A DNA stretch of 26,280 bases from JBBKWH01 sp037968855. GTDB lineage: Bacteria > Pseudomonadota > Gammaproteobacteria > Pseudomonadales > Moraxellaceae. The translations under genes and the position numbers were made by a program. Of this stretch, positions 7,194-15,117 are shown one piece after another. The stretch spans positions 1-26,280 of the forward strand of contig JBBKWH010000048.1 of the NCBI GenBank assembly GCA_037968855.1, read 5' to 3'. Positions within the stretch are counted from its first letter, which is position 1. Each line of letters begins with the position of its first letter. The notes below the pieces were generated by a model, which did no database searches, was not told the DNA's origin, and was given only the letters and a program-made list of their open reading frames with translations.

Positions 7194-7916
7194 ATGAGCA
7201 GTGAACGTATTTTGATCGTCGATGACGAGATGCCGATTCGTGAAATGATTCACACCGCGTTGGATTTGGCTGGTTATAGCTGTTTTGAAGCCGAAGATGC
7301 CCGACAGGCGCATCAGTTGATTGTTGATCAGCGTCCAGCCTTGGTACTGCTTGATTGGATGCTACCCGGTGGAACCAGTGGGATTGATTTGTGCCGCCGC
7401 CTCAAGCGTGATGAATCGCTGTCTGAAATTCCAGTGATCATGCTGACCGCACGCGGCGAAGAAGACAATAAAGTGCAAGGGCTAGATGCCGGTGCCGATG
7501 ACTATATGACCAAGCCGTTTTCGACCCGTGAATTGGTGTCGCGGATCAAGGCCGTGTTGCGTCGCTCCAGTGCCTTGTCGGGTGATAAACCGATTGATGC
7601 CGATGGTTTGGTCTTAGATCCAGCCAGTCAGCGGGTCAGCGCAGGGGTGCAAACCTTAGAGATGGGGCCGACCGAATATCGCTTGTTGGCGTTTTTTATG
7701 ACTCATCCAGAGCGTGCCTACACCCGCACACAGATGTTGGATCAGGTCTGGGGCGGCAACGTGTATGTGGAAGACCGCACGATTGACGTGCATATTCGCC
7801 GCTTGCGCAAAGTGTTAGAGCCACATGGCTACGACCGTTTTATTCAAACCGTGCGTGGTACGGGCTATCGTTTTTCGACACGGGTTGAGTCTCGTCTTGA
7901 CTCACGAGTTGGCTGA
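7194..7916 (+). CDS. phoB: Phosphate regulon response regulator PhoB
   Basis: A 240-residue OmpR/PhoB-type response regulator that activates phosphate-starvation genes when phosphorylated. The receiver domain (about 1-125) has the acidic pair Asp10/Asp11, phospho-acceptor Asp54 in LLDWMLP, Thr85 and Lys107, almost the same spacing as in other PhoB proteins. The C-terminal winged helix (about 140-235) includes LEMGPTEYRLLAFF, VWGGNVYVEDRTIDVHIRRLRK and TVRGTGYRF, all characteristic of PhoB. The ATG at 7194 has GAGG eight bases upstream. It is followed after 43 bases by phoR, and a Pho box precedes it. Confidence 0.95.
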   Translation: MSSERILIVDDEMPIREMIHTALDLAGYSCFEAEDARQAHQLIVDQRPALVLLDWMLPGGTSGIDLCRRLKRDESLSEIPVIMLTARGEEDNKVQGLDAGADDYMTKPFSTRELVSRIKAVLRRSSALSGDKPIDADGLVLDPASQRVSAGVQTLEMGPTEYRLLAFFMTHPERAYTRTQMLDQVWGGNVYVEDRTIDVHIRRLRKVLEPHGYDRFIQTVRGTGYRFSTRVESRLDSRVG

Positions 7917-7959
7917 ATCATGCACAATATTGGCGGTGGACTTGCGTTAGACTGCCGCC

Positions 7960-9264
7960 ATGATTGACTCTCAAACCTCGCTCTTGGGCTTTGTCCAAGA
8001 GGATATTGGCCGCTTGATGATTTTGCTGCTGCTGTTTGGCGCAGTCGGATTATTGCTGGGCTATGTCTGGACTTGCATCTTACTGGCGTTGCTGGTGTTT
8101 TTGTGGTTGCAGTGGCGCTCGCTGTATCGCTTGTATCGTTGGCTGCGCTTTACCCCCAACGAGACCCCACCGGATTTGGATGGGGTCTGGTCGGCGTTGG
8201 TGTATAACATCCATCGGATTCAAACCAGTGAGCGGCGGGCGCGCGACAATCTGGTCAGCATTATGGATCGGGCGCGGTCGTCGGTGTCGGCGCTTGAAGA
8301 AGCGGTGGTGCTGATAGATGGGCAAAACTTATTAGAATGGTGGAACCCTGCCGCAGAGCAATTGCTGGGCCTTAAGTCTGGTGATCAAGGGCGTAATATT
8401 TTAAACCTGATTCGTGCGCCGGAGTTCTTGCGCTATTTTCAGCAAGGCGTGTATCGCGAAGGGGTCAAACTGCCGTCGTGGGTACAATCGGGCCGTTTTA
8501 TTCAATGTGAATTAACCCGATTTGGTCAGAACGACCGCATCATGATTGCCTACGACATCACGCGCTTGCATAACCTAGAGCAGATGCGCAAAGACTTTGT
8601 GGCTAATGTGTCGCATGAGTTGCGCACGCCATTAACCGTGTTGTCTGGGTATCTTGAAACCTTTTTGGATCAAGATGATTTAAATCCGCGTTGGCGACGT
8701 GGCTTTGGCTTGATGCAGCAGCAAACTCGCCGAATGACCAGTTTGGTTAATGATTTACTGCTGTTGTCTCGACTAGAAAACGAAGGGCTGCGTAGCAAAA
8801 AAAGCGAAATTGATATGCCTGCACTGATGAGTCATTTGTTTGCTGACGCTGAAGCGTATAACAGCGAGCATGGCCACAGTTTGCACTTAGAAATAGATAG
8901 TCATCGTAACCTGATGGGATCTGAGCAAGAGATTGCCAGTGCCTTGGGCAATCTCGTGACCAATGCGATTAAGTACACGCCAAATGGCGGTAGTATTACG
9001 CTGCGCTGGTCGGACGATGGCAAGCTGGGATACTTTTCGGTGACGGATAGCGGCATTGGCATTGATGCACAACATATCTCGCGTTTGACCGAACGTTTTT
9101 ATCGCGTCGACAGTGGGCGCAGTCGTGAGACTGGCGGCACCGGCTTGGGCCTTGCCATCGTCAAGCATGTGCTAATGCAGCATGATGCGCGGTTGGATAT
9201 CCACTCCATTCCCAACAAAGGCTCGACCTTTACTGCGGTGTTTCCGGCCAACCGTTTGGCATAA
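7960..9264 (+). CDS. phoR: Phosphate regulon sensor histidine kinase PhoR
   Basis: A 434-residue inner membrane kinase that phosphorylates PhoB under low phosphate, normally under control of the Pst transporter and PhoU. The order is: hydrophobic hairpin (about 19-50), basic linker, PAS domain (about 105-200: EEAVVLIDGQNLLEWWNPAAEQLLG), HisKA with NVSHELRTPL (His219), and HATPase with N box NLVTNAIKYTP, DSGIGI (about 363-368) and GGTGLGLAI (about 392-400). There is no large periplasmic sensor, as usual for PhoR. No clear ribosome site precedes the ATG. TGGCGG at 7931-7936 can pair with CCGCCA at 7955-7960, which includes the A of the start codon. The kinase appears intact. Confidence 0.95.
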   Translation: MIDSQTSLLGFVQEDIGRLMILLLLFGAVGLLLGYVWTCILLALLVFLWLQWRSLYRLYRWLRFTPNETPPDLDGVWSALVYNIHRIQTSERRARDNLVSIMDRARSSVSALEEAVVLIDGQNLLEWWNPAAEQLLGLKSGDQGRNILNLIRAPEFLRYFQQGVYREGVKLPSWVQSGRFIQCELTRFGQNDRIMIAYDITRLHNLEQMRKDFVANVSHELRTPLTVLSGYLETFLDQDDLNPRWRRGFGLMQQQTRRMTSLVNDLLLLSRLENEGLRSKKSEIDMPALMSHLFADAEAYNSEHGHSLHLEIDSHRNLMGSEQEIASALGNLVTNAIKYTPNGGSITLRWSDDGKLGYFSVTDSGIGIDAQHISRLTERFYRVDSGRSRETGGTGLGLAIVKHVLMQHDARLDIHSIPNKGSTFTAVFPANRLA

Positions 9265-9343
9265 GTCATACGCGATTGATGCAGTAACGCAACAGGGTCA
9301 TCGGCCAGACTGGTTGCATGTTTTTTGTGCAAGGAATTGACCG

Positions 9344-9874
9344 ATGATCTCTAAACAACTGTGGCTTGCAAGCCTGATTGCGCTGACCTGTACGGCCTGT
9401 CAAAAACAACCAGAATCGCCGATTCAAACCGATACAGATACGCAAGCAGCGGCGACTGAGCCGTCAGATATCAATCCATCTGAGGCGAATATTGCGCCAA
9501 GTCTACCGATGCCAGCATCGCCGAATGCACCAGCATCCCCCACGCTGGCCAGCACCTCTACCGCACCAATCATCAATCGAGAGGCCAACAGAATGGCCAC
9601 ACCTGCGGCGCAATGGTTGGGCGAATGGATTGGGCCAGAAGGAACGTATCTGCGTTTGGCGCAAATGGACGGCCAATATCAACTGATCATTAGTGATTTG
9701 GATGGCCCAAAAACCTTTGAGGCCACTCCCAATCCGACCGGTCTTAGCTTTAAACGTCAAGGCCAGATGGAGACCTTGTTTGCTGGATCGGGTAGAGCAA
9801 CCGGCATGAAGTGGCTGACCGAAAAACAAGACTGCTTGATCGTCAAACTGGGCGAAGGGTATTGCCGTGGTTAG
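9344..9874 (+). CDS. Putative lipoprotein of unknown function
   Basis: A 176-residue predicted lipoprotein. It has a short hydrophobic signal and a lipobox-like TCTAC with Cys19. A long Pro/Ala/Thr/Ser-rich linker (about 25-85) leads to a compact C-terminal domain starting near AAQWLGEWIGPEGTYLRL and ending in KQDCLIVKLGEGYCRG, whose two Cys could form a disulphide. I do not recognise the domain by name. It has a good ribosome site (AAGGA, 8 bases upstream) and starts 79 bases after phoR on the same strand, so it may be cotranscribed with phoBR. A link to phosphate limitation is only a guess from position. Confidence 0.8.
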   Translation: MISKQLWLASLIALTCTACQKQPESPIQTDTDTQAAATEPSDINPSEANIAPSLPMPASPNAPASPTLASTSTAPIINREANRMATPAAQWLGEWIGPEGTYLRLAQMDGQYQLIISDLDGPKTFEATPNPTGLSFKRQGQMETLFAGSGRATGMKWLTEKQDCLIVKLGEGYCRG

Positions 9875-9891
9875 ATGAATCTAGTGATGTT

Positions 9892-9925
9892 AAAAAAGGA
9901 CAACCTTAATCAGTTGTCCTTTTTT
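9892..9925. terminator. Bidirectional intrinsic terminator
   Basis: Two 13-base arms (9892-9904 and 9913-9925) pair perfectly around an 8-base loop. They carry six A residues on the left end and six T residues on the right. It sits between the convergent lipoprotein gene and dadA and serves both. Confidence 0.92.
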
Positions 9926-9938
9926 GATTCAAGATGGT

Positions 9939-11195
9939 TTAACGACCGACAAAGGCAAAATCGACCGCTGGTTTATGACCTGCAATGATGTCTGCAATCG
10001 CCCGACCTGAGCCACAGGAGTGAGTCCAGCCCAGCGTACCGTGTCCGGTGTTGAGGTACAGATTGGCAATCGGCGAGACGCCAATATACGGCACGTTGGA
10101 TGGCGTGGCGGGACGCAATCCGGTCCAATATTGCGCTTGCTCTGGATCGGCCACTTGCGGGAATAGTTGCATGGTGCGTTTGGTAATGGCCTGACAACGT
10201 ATGGGATTGAGTGCGGTGCTATAGCCGTTGAGTTCCGCCGTGCCTGCCACACGTAAGCGATTACCCAAGCGGGAAAACACCAGCTTGTATTCATCATCGG
10301 TCAGGCTAATGGTGGGTGCACGGCTAGGATCGGTGATCTCAAAAGTGGCCGAATAGCCTTTGGCCGGATAGATCATCAGATCAAGGCCCAAAGGCTGAAT
10401 CATCATTGGGCTATAACTGCCCAAACAGAGCAAATAAGCATCGGCACGCAAGGTGTGCAGTTTGCCATCTGGGTCTTTGACTTCCACACCACTGATACGG
10501 TGATTGGTTTGATGCAGTTTGACGATGTCGTGACCATACAAAAAGCGCACGCCACGTTCGGCACACAATTGGGCTAAGTTTTGGGTAAAGCGATGCGCGT
10601 CGCCGGATTCGTCTTCGGCGGTGTACGTTGCACCAGCGATTTGGTCTTGCATATGGGCGAGGGCAGGTTCTAAGCGCACGGCTTCGGCGGCATCAATCAC
10701 TCGTCGCTCGCAGCCAAATTCACGCATGATCTTGGCGGGTTCAAGTGCGGCATCGAACTCAGCTGGATTAGTATAAAAATGCAAAATACCACGGCTTAAA
10801 CAGTCGTATTGAATATTGGTATTGGCGCGTAAGCCTTGCAGCGTATCGCGCGAATAGGTGCCCAAATTGACGATCTGAATGATGTTGTGTCGGGTACGCT
10901 CGGTAGTGCATTCGCGCAAAAACTGCAAACCCCAACGCCATTGCCGCCAATCGGCACGCAAGCGGAATAGTAGCGGCGCATCTTCGCGTAATAGCCACTT
11001 CATCAGCTTGGCGGGTGCGGCAGGATTGGCCCATGGTTCGGCATGTGAGACCGAAATTTGGCCGCCATTGGCAAACGAGGTTTCCATCCCTGCGGCGTCT
11101 TGTCGCTCAATCACCGTCACGTCAAAACCATGCTGACGCAGAAACCACGCGGATGTCGTGCCAATAACCCCTGCACCTAACACAATGACATGCAT
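9939..11195 (-). CDS. dadA: D-amino acid dehydrogenase, small subunit (DadA)
   Basis: A 418-residue FAD enzyme at the inner membrane that oxidises D-alanine and other D-amino acids to keto acids and ammonia, passing electrons to the respiratory chain. It has the N-terminal dinucleotide fold (VIVLGAGVIG, then VTVIER), the DadA-typical TSFANGGQIS and AEPWANPAAPAKLMKWL, and a C-terminal WTGLRPATPSNVPYIG plus LNTGHGTLGWTHSCGSG. The length is close to the 432 residues of the E. coli enzyme. The ATG at 11195 has GAGGAA nine bases upstream and starts directly at the fold; an in-frame extension to 11222 is rejected. No alanine racemase gene (dadX) is next to it, unlike the classical dadAX pair. Confidence 0.95.
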   Translation of the reverse strand: MHVIVLGAGVIGTTSAWFLRQHGFDVTVIERQDAAGMETSFANGGQISVSHAEPWANPAAPAKLMKWLLREDAPLLFRLRADWRQWRWGLQFLRECTTERTRHNIIQIVNLGTYSRDTLQGLRANTNIQYDCLSRGILHFYTNPAEFDAALEPAKIMREFGCERRVIDAAEAVRLEPALAHMQDQIAGATYTAEDESGDAHRFTQNLAQLCAERGVRFLYGHDIVKLHQTNHRISGVEVKDPDGKLHTLRADAYLLCLGSYSPMMIQPLGLDLMIYPAKGYSATFEITDPSRAPTISLTDDEYKLVFSRLGNRLRVAGTAELNGYSTALNPIRCQAITKRTMQLFPQVADPEQAQYWTGLRPATPSNVPYIGVSPIANLYLNTGHGTLGWTHSCGSGRAIADIIAGHKPAVDFAFVGR

Positions 11196-11350
11196 GATGT
11201 GATTCCTCGAGATAAACAACATCGAATAGACAATGCCAGAACAGTGCCAAGGTTGAGAGTTAGGACCATGACGGCAACAGTTTGTATACCCTAAGCCTGA
11301 GCATAATCCTTTGCCTAATGCGAAAACAGAGGCGGTGGAGAGTTGATGTG

Positions 11351-11770
11351 TTAGTCGTTTGCGGTGTCTGGCGTATCAGTGTCTGGACTGCCTTGTTGCA
11401 AGTGTTGCCGTGCCTCTTGCGCCAATTGTTGATACTTGCGTTTAAAGGCATCAAGGTTGGTTTCGTCGAGTTCTTCTAGATCCAGCAACACATTGTGTGC
11501 GCCATGCGTGACACGAATCAGTTCGTCAAGTTTGATCTGAATGGCTTCGGTATCTCGGTTTTGGGTATTTTGGATTAAAAACACCATCAAAAAGGTGATG
11601 ATGGTAGTGCCGGTATTGATCACCAATTGCCATGTATCGCTAAAGTGAAACAACGGCCCTGTCACAATCCAGACCAGAATAGTTGCCACTGCAATCGCAA
11701 ACACACGAGGACGACCGGAAAAGTGTGCGGTGTTTTTGGCAAAGCGAGAATACCAAGCGCGATGGTTCAT
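11351..11770 (-). CDS. Low-affinity iron permease family protein
   Basis: A 139-residue small membrane protein with two predicted helices (about 22-42 and 48-66), followed by a charged, partly helical cytoplasmic tail. The stretch TGTTIITFLMVFLIQNTQ, followed by NRDTEAIQIKLDELI, is the hallmark of bacterial members of the low-affinity iron permease family (PF04120). The name comes from fungal Fet4; in bacteria the transport function is poorly tested, so iron transport should be taken as a family label. An AAGG element lies about 8 bases upstream of the ATG. It lies 121 bases downstream of ahr, with a hairpin between, and 155 bases upstream of dadA. Confidence 0.85.
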   Translation of the reverse strand: MNHRAWYSRFAKNTAHFSGRPRVFAIAVATILVWIVTGPLFHFSDTWQLVINTGTTIITFLMVFLIQNTQNRDTEAIQIKLDELIRVTHGAHNVLLDLEELDETNLDAFKRKYQQLAQEARQHLQQGSPDTDTPDTAND

Positions 11771-11840
11771 GATGACCTTGATTTGAATTGGTCTGAATGA
11801 GTAGCGTTGTTAGTCGTATGGCTAAGTTTGCAGATGAATC

Positions 11841-11878
11841 CAATGCTAAAGACAGACGTCTGTCAGTCTCTAGCATTG
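11841..11878. other. Strong hairpin downstream of ahr
   Basis: CAATGCTA (11841-11848) pairs with TAGCATTG (11871-11878). Between them lies the perfect 14-base palindrome GACAGACGTCTGTC (11851-11864). The whole forms a long stem with one small bulge, starting 13 bases beyond the ahr stop. There is no T-tract on either side, so it is not a standard intrinsic terminator. It may stabilise the ahr mRNA end or bind a protein. Confidence 0.5.
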
Positions 11879-11891
11879 CTTAGTCACAGGA

Positions 11892-12908
11892 TTAAAAGTC
11901 AGCTTTAAGCACCACCCGATAACGGGCTTTGTTGTCGCGAACGTGTTGAATGGCCGCATTGATTTGCGACATAGGGAATTCTTCAACAATCGGTTCAACA
12001 CCCGTACGAGCGGCAAAATCGAGCATAGTGCGTAAGGCCCATGGCGAGCCAGTCGGTGATCCGGAAACGGATTTTGCACCACCAATCAAGCCAAACGCGG
12101 GGACTTGAATCGGTTCTAACACAGCACCCACCACATGGAACACGCCTTCTGGTGCGAGAGCGGCCAAGTAGCTATTCCAATGCAACGGCGCGTTGACGGT
12201 ATCGACGATCAAATCCAGCGTGCCGCTGATTTTTTTTAACTCGGCTTTGTCGATACTCGACACCACATGGTCGGCACCCATGGCTTTGATTTCGTCAGTT
12301 TTGCTGCTGCTAGAGCTAAAAGCGGTCACCTCGCAACCCCACGCTTTAAACAGCTTAATCGCCATATGGCCCAAGCCGCCAATCCCGACCACACCGACCT
12401 TATGAAATGGCTTGGTGTTGTGCTGGAGCAATGGCGCAAATACGGTGATGCCACCACAGAGCATCGGGCCTGCTTTGGCTGGATCTAGACCTTCGGGCAG
12501 TGGAATCGCCCATTGCCAACTGGCGCGGACTTTTTCGGCGAAACCACCGGCATGACCGACGATGGTGGCGGTGGACGTTGGGCACAGGTTTTGTTTGCCA
12601 TTGATGCAAGGGTTGCAGTGTTGGCAGTTGTCGGCAGTCCAACCCACACCAACGCGCTGGCCAATCTGAAGCCCACGGGCGCTTTTGCCCATGGCGCTGA
12701 TTGTGCCGATGATCTCGTGACCCGCCACGACAGGATATTGGCTATTGCTCCACTCGTTATCAATCACCGATAGGTCAGAGTGACAGATACCGCAGTATTC
12801 GACGGTGACTTCCACTTCGTGGTCTTGTAGCTCGCCTGCATCAAACTGGTAAGGCTCAAGGGTGGCACCGGCTTGGTGGGCGGCATAGGCGCGGATGGTA
12901 TTGCTCAT
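11892..12908 (-). CDS. ahr: NADPH-dependent aldehyde reductase Ahr (zinc alcohol dehydrogenase family)
   Basis: A 338-residue zinc-containing medium-chain dehydrogenase, very close in pattern to E. coli Ahr (YjgB, 339 residues), which reduces a wide range of aldehydes to alcohols with NADPH. The catalytic zinc region is YCGICHSD (Cys39) and GHE (His64, Glu65). The structural zinc site is CQHCNPC plus Cys109 (95, 98, 101, 109). The cofactor fold has GIGGLGHMAIKL. The ending KARYRVVLKADF is the same as I recall for E. coli Ahr. The ATG at 12908 has AGGAGAG six bases upstream; a TTG one codon earlier is unlikely. It is divergent from the LOG gene. Detoxification of aldehydes is the likely role. 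Confidence 0.88.
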   Translation of the reverse strand: MSNTIRAYAAHQAGATLEPYQFDAGELQDHEVEVTVEYCGICHSDLSVIDNEWSNSQYPVVAGHEIIGTISAMGKSARGLQIGQRVGVGWTADNCQHCNPCINGKQNLCPTSTATIVGHAGGFAEKVRASWQWAIPLPEGLDPAKAGPMLCGGITVFAPLLQHNTKPFHKVGVVGIGGLGHMAIKLFKAWGCEVTAFSSSSSKTDEIKAMGADHVVSSIDKAELKKISGTLDLIVDTVNAPLHWNSYLAALAPEGVFHVVGAVLEPIQVPAFGLIGGAKSVSGSPTGSPWALRTMLDFAARTGVEPIVEEFPMSQINAAIQHVRDNKARYRVVLKADF

Positions 12909-13077
12909 CAATCACTCTCCTGTGGTGTAGGGCAAAAAAAGCGTATAGCGACATGCTGCAATGCGGTTGAGTGTTGTTGTAGCGGCTTTATGGCTTGTTG
13001 ACCAGTTGGGTTGGGTAATCGGCTGACCAGCAATGGGTGGTATGGCAGTTACTGGACTGGACAATTGCAGCACCAAA

Positions 13078-13106
13078 TTGACATCAAAGGCGGCTTAGAA
13101 TAGGTA
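13078..13106 (+). promoter_or_regulatory. Candidate sigma-70 promoter of the LOG-family gene
   Basis: TTGACA at 13078-13083 is followed after 17 bases by TAGGTA at 13101-13106, 25 bases before the start codon. The -35 is a perfect match and the -10 is moderate. The rest of the 223-base gap to ahr (12909-13131) shows no further clear signal. Confidence 0.45.
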
Positions 13107-13131
13107 TGAGTTTTTTGGGTGAGCTAAAGGC

Positions 13132-13713
13132 ATGACACAAGCAATTCATCAACCGTTGGTCGCGGTATATTGCGGATCGAGAAGTGGTCATCAGCCACAC
13201 TATCAACAGATGGCACGTCAATTGGGCCAAGCATTGGCGCGTGCAGGATTTGGTCTGGTGTATGGCGGCGCCAGTATTGGTTTGATGGGACAAGTGGCCG
13301 ATGCGGTGCTGGCTGACGGTGGGCCTGTGTTGGGCGTGATGCCTGATTTTTTGATGGATCACGAAATTGCCCATCATCATCTGACCGAGTTACAGGTTGT
13401 GCCGACCATGCATGCGCGTAAGGCGATCATGGCCGAACGGGCCTCGGCTTATGTGGCGATTGCTGGGGGTTGGGGCACGCTAGAAGAGCTGACCGAGATT
13501 GTCTCGTGGCAGCAATTGGGCCAGCATGACAAGCCAATTATCTTGCTCAATACCGATGGTTATTTTGATGGCTTGATCATGCAGTTACAGCGTGCAGTAG
13601 ATGATGGTTTTATGAGCGTGCAGGATCAGGCGCGATTGTTGGTGTGTACCGAGGTGCAGGGCGTGCTGGATGTGTTGGTTCATCAGCAGCAGCCTGCACG
13701 GGTGTTGGTTTAG
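13132..13713 (+). CDS. LOG-family nucleotide phosphoribohydrolase-like protein (TIGR00730)
   Basis: A 193-residue Rossmann-like protein of the LOG family, formerly labelled lysine decarboxylase. Members split the N-glycosidic bond of nucleoside 5'-monophosphates, releasing the base and ribose 5-phosphate. Visible motifs are VAVYCGSRSG, GFGLVYGGASIGLMG, the active-site MHARKAIM (about 93-100) and AGGWGTLEE (about 111-119). The last is normally PGGxGTxxE, so the first Pro is replaced by Ala; catalytic Arg and Glu positions remain. The ATG at 13132 has GGTGAG eight bases upstream. The gene stands alone, divergent from ahr and convergent with the anti-sigma gene. The physiological substrate in bacteria is generally unclear. 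Confidence 0.9.
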   Translation: MTQAIHQPLVAVYCGSRSGHQPHYQQMARQLGQALARAGFGLVYGGASIGLMGQVADAVLADGGPVLGVMPDFLMDHEIAHHHLTELQVVPTMHARKAIMAERASAYVAIAGGWGTLEELTEIVSWQQLGQHDKPIILLNTDGYFDGLIMQLQRAVDDGFMSVQDQARLLVCTEVQGVLDVLVHQQQPARVLV

Positions 13714-13753
13714 GACACGGGTATTGGTTGAGGTACGGTTGGCTTTGTCAGGA

Positions 13754-14560
13754 TTAACCCTGCGTCGCCACCACTTTACCGACATACAGCACGTCACCCG
13801 TTGGTGCGCCAGTTGGTGAGCCATTCAGTGGTTCAAGCGAAATGGCCAAGGTTGCGTTGGCGCTGATCAACTCGCTGGGGATATTCGGCAAAATCGCTTG
13901 GCCGTCTTTGACGCGAATCAGACCGAGTGAGCGTGGTGGATTGTCACCTTGGATGCTCCATAGCTCTAGATCATGCTCGGACGGTACGGTGGCGGCGTTA
14001 AGGTTGCTAACAATCAATTGGTTGTCTTGCTGACGCACAATCCATGCCGGTTGGTCGCCTTGACTCAGCACAGCCAGATCGCGAATGGCGGCAGCTTGTA
14101 GCGGGACAGTGGCTTGGCTTGGGGTCGGTGGTAACGTGTTGGGTCTGAGTACAATAAATAGCAACAGTCCAGCAGCAATCGCCGAGCTCATCCATGCTAA
14201 GGGTCGCCAGCGTGAGTCATTTGCTGCAACGGTCGATACAGCGGAACGGGTTGATGGTGCTGGCATCGGCTTAACGGCTGGAGCTGCCTGTGCCGAGGAC
14301 GCGTCGAGATGTTGTCGATCAAGCTGGGCGCAGATACGTTGCCAGATTTCGGCAGGGACATCGACGGTAGGCAAGGTGCTGGCCAATGGGTTCAGTCGTC
14401 GCTCCCATGCATGCACCGCTTCGCGAATCCCATCATCTTGCAGCATGCGAGCCTCAACACGCAGACGAGCAGACGAAGACAGCACCCCCAGCACATATTG
14501 TGCAGCGATCAAGTCCAACGGGTGATCAAACGATTGCGCGTTACTGATCGGGTCACTCAT
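13754..14560 (-). CDS. RskA-type anti-sigma factor, single-pass membrane protein
   Basis: A 268-residue protein. The N-terminal cytoplasmic part (about 13-75: HPLDLIAAQYVLGVLSSSARLRVEARM and EAVHAWERRLNPLA) is the sigma-binding region of RskA-like anti-sigma factors. It lacks the HxxxCxxC zinc motif of the ZAS group, as RskA does. One membrane helix follows (about 119-138) and then a periplasmic RskA-like domain with LELWSIQGDNPPRSLGLIRV. It should hold the ECF sigma factor inactive until the periplasmic part is cleaved. Its ATG shares one base with the sigma stop codon (TAATG), so the two are translationally coupled. An upstream in-frame start at 14611 would lie inside the sigma gene and is rejected. 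It is the last gene of the operon. Confidence 0.88.
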   Translation of the reverse strand: MSDPISNAQSFDHPLDLIAAQYVLGVLSSSARLRVEARMLQDDGIREAVHAWERRLNPLASTLPTVDVPAEIWQRICAQLDRQHLDASSAQAAPAVKPMPAPSTRSAVSTVAANDSRWRPLAWMSSAIAAGLLLFIVLRPNTLPPTPSQATVPLQAAAIRDLAVLSQGDQPAWIVRQQDNQLIVSNLNAATVPSEHDLELWSIQGDNPPRSLGLIRVKDGQAILPNIPSELISANATLAISLEPLNGSPTGAPTGDVLYVGKVVATQG

Positions 14561-15117
14561 TACAGCGCCTCCATGCATTTTTTTAATGCATCTAAACCAC
14601 GGCGAATCCATGTCTTGGCCGAGCCAAGCGGAATGGTCATTTTGGTCGATACCTCTTGATGGGTCATGCCATCAAAGTAGGCCAATGCAATACAGCGTTG
14701 TTGCTGTTCGGTTAGGGTCTGCATACAGCCGAGCAAGACGCTACGATCATCATCTTCGACCACTTGATGCAGTGGGTTGTGATGCTCTGGGGTGCTGAGC
14801 ATATCGTCGTCATAGTCCTCGGTCTGTTGGTTGGCAGGCCGCCTTAGTCGGTCGATACAGCGATTACGGGTAATGGTGGTCAGCCATGTGCGGACCGAGC
14901 CGCGCTTGGTGTCGTATTGACCGGCGGCATGCCACAAGGTCATAAAGACTTCTTGCACCACTTCTTCGGCGGCCTCGCGTTGTCTGAGCAGTCGCAGCGC
15001 AACGGCATATAACGTCGGTGAGGTTTCAAGATAAAGCTGTTCAAAGGCCTGACGGTCACCACGGCTGGTTCTCAGCAATAACAGGCGTTCATCAGGCAGG
15101 GTGGCTGCCATGTTCAT
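14560..15117 (-). CDS. ECF RNA polymerase sigma factor (SigK-like group)
   Basis: A 185-residue ECF sigma factor. Region 2 (about 24-93) contains AFEQLYLETSPTLYAVALRLL, then EEVVQEVFMTLWHAAGQYD and WLTTITRNRCIDRLRR. An acidic linker leads to region 4 (about 131-182), with LTEQQQRCIALAYFDGMTHQEV and the helix-turn-helix IPLGSAKTWIRRGLDALKK. It directs RNA polymerase to a small set of promoters when released from the anti-sigma factor encoded next. The start at 15117 overlaps the stop of the HupE-like gene as ATGA; a start at 15111 is also possible. A long in-frame extension to 15267 overlaps the neighbour and is not real. Because it sits in the operon, positive autoregulation is likely. Confidence 0.92.
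   Translation of the reverse strand: MNMAATLPDERLLLLRTSRGDRQAFEQLYLETSPTLYAVALRLLRQREAAEEVVQEVFMTLWHAAGQYDTKRGSVRTWLTTITRNRCIDRLRRPANQQTEDYDDDMLSTPEHHNPLHQVVEDDDRSVLLGCMQTLTEQQQRCIALAYFDGMTHQEVSTKMTIPLGSAKTWIRRGLDALKKCMEAL

Noticed and set aside
8036..8314. Open frames on both strands inside phoR, and similar ones inside argS, ygiQ and dadA
   Set aside because: They lie entirely within well supported genes, with skewed composition (Cys, Trp, Arg or His rich) typical of shadow frames.
11260..11454. Minus-strand frame of 64 codons around the end of the iron permease gene
   Set aside because: No ribosome site and low-quality composition; it overlaps the iron permease gene.
14561..14611. Longer anti-sigma start at 14611
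   Set aside because: It would lie within the sigma gene and has no family support; the coupled ATG at 14560 gives the usual N terminus.
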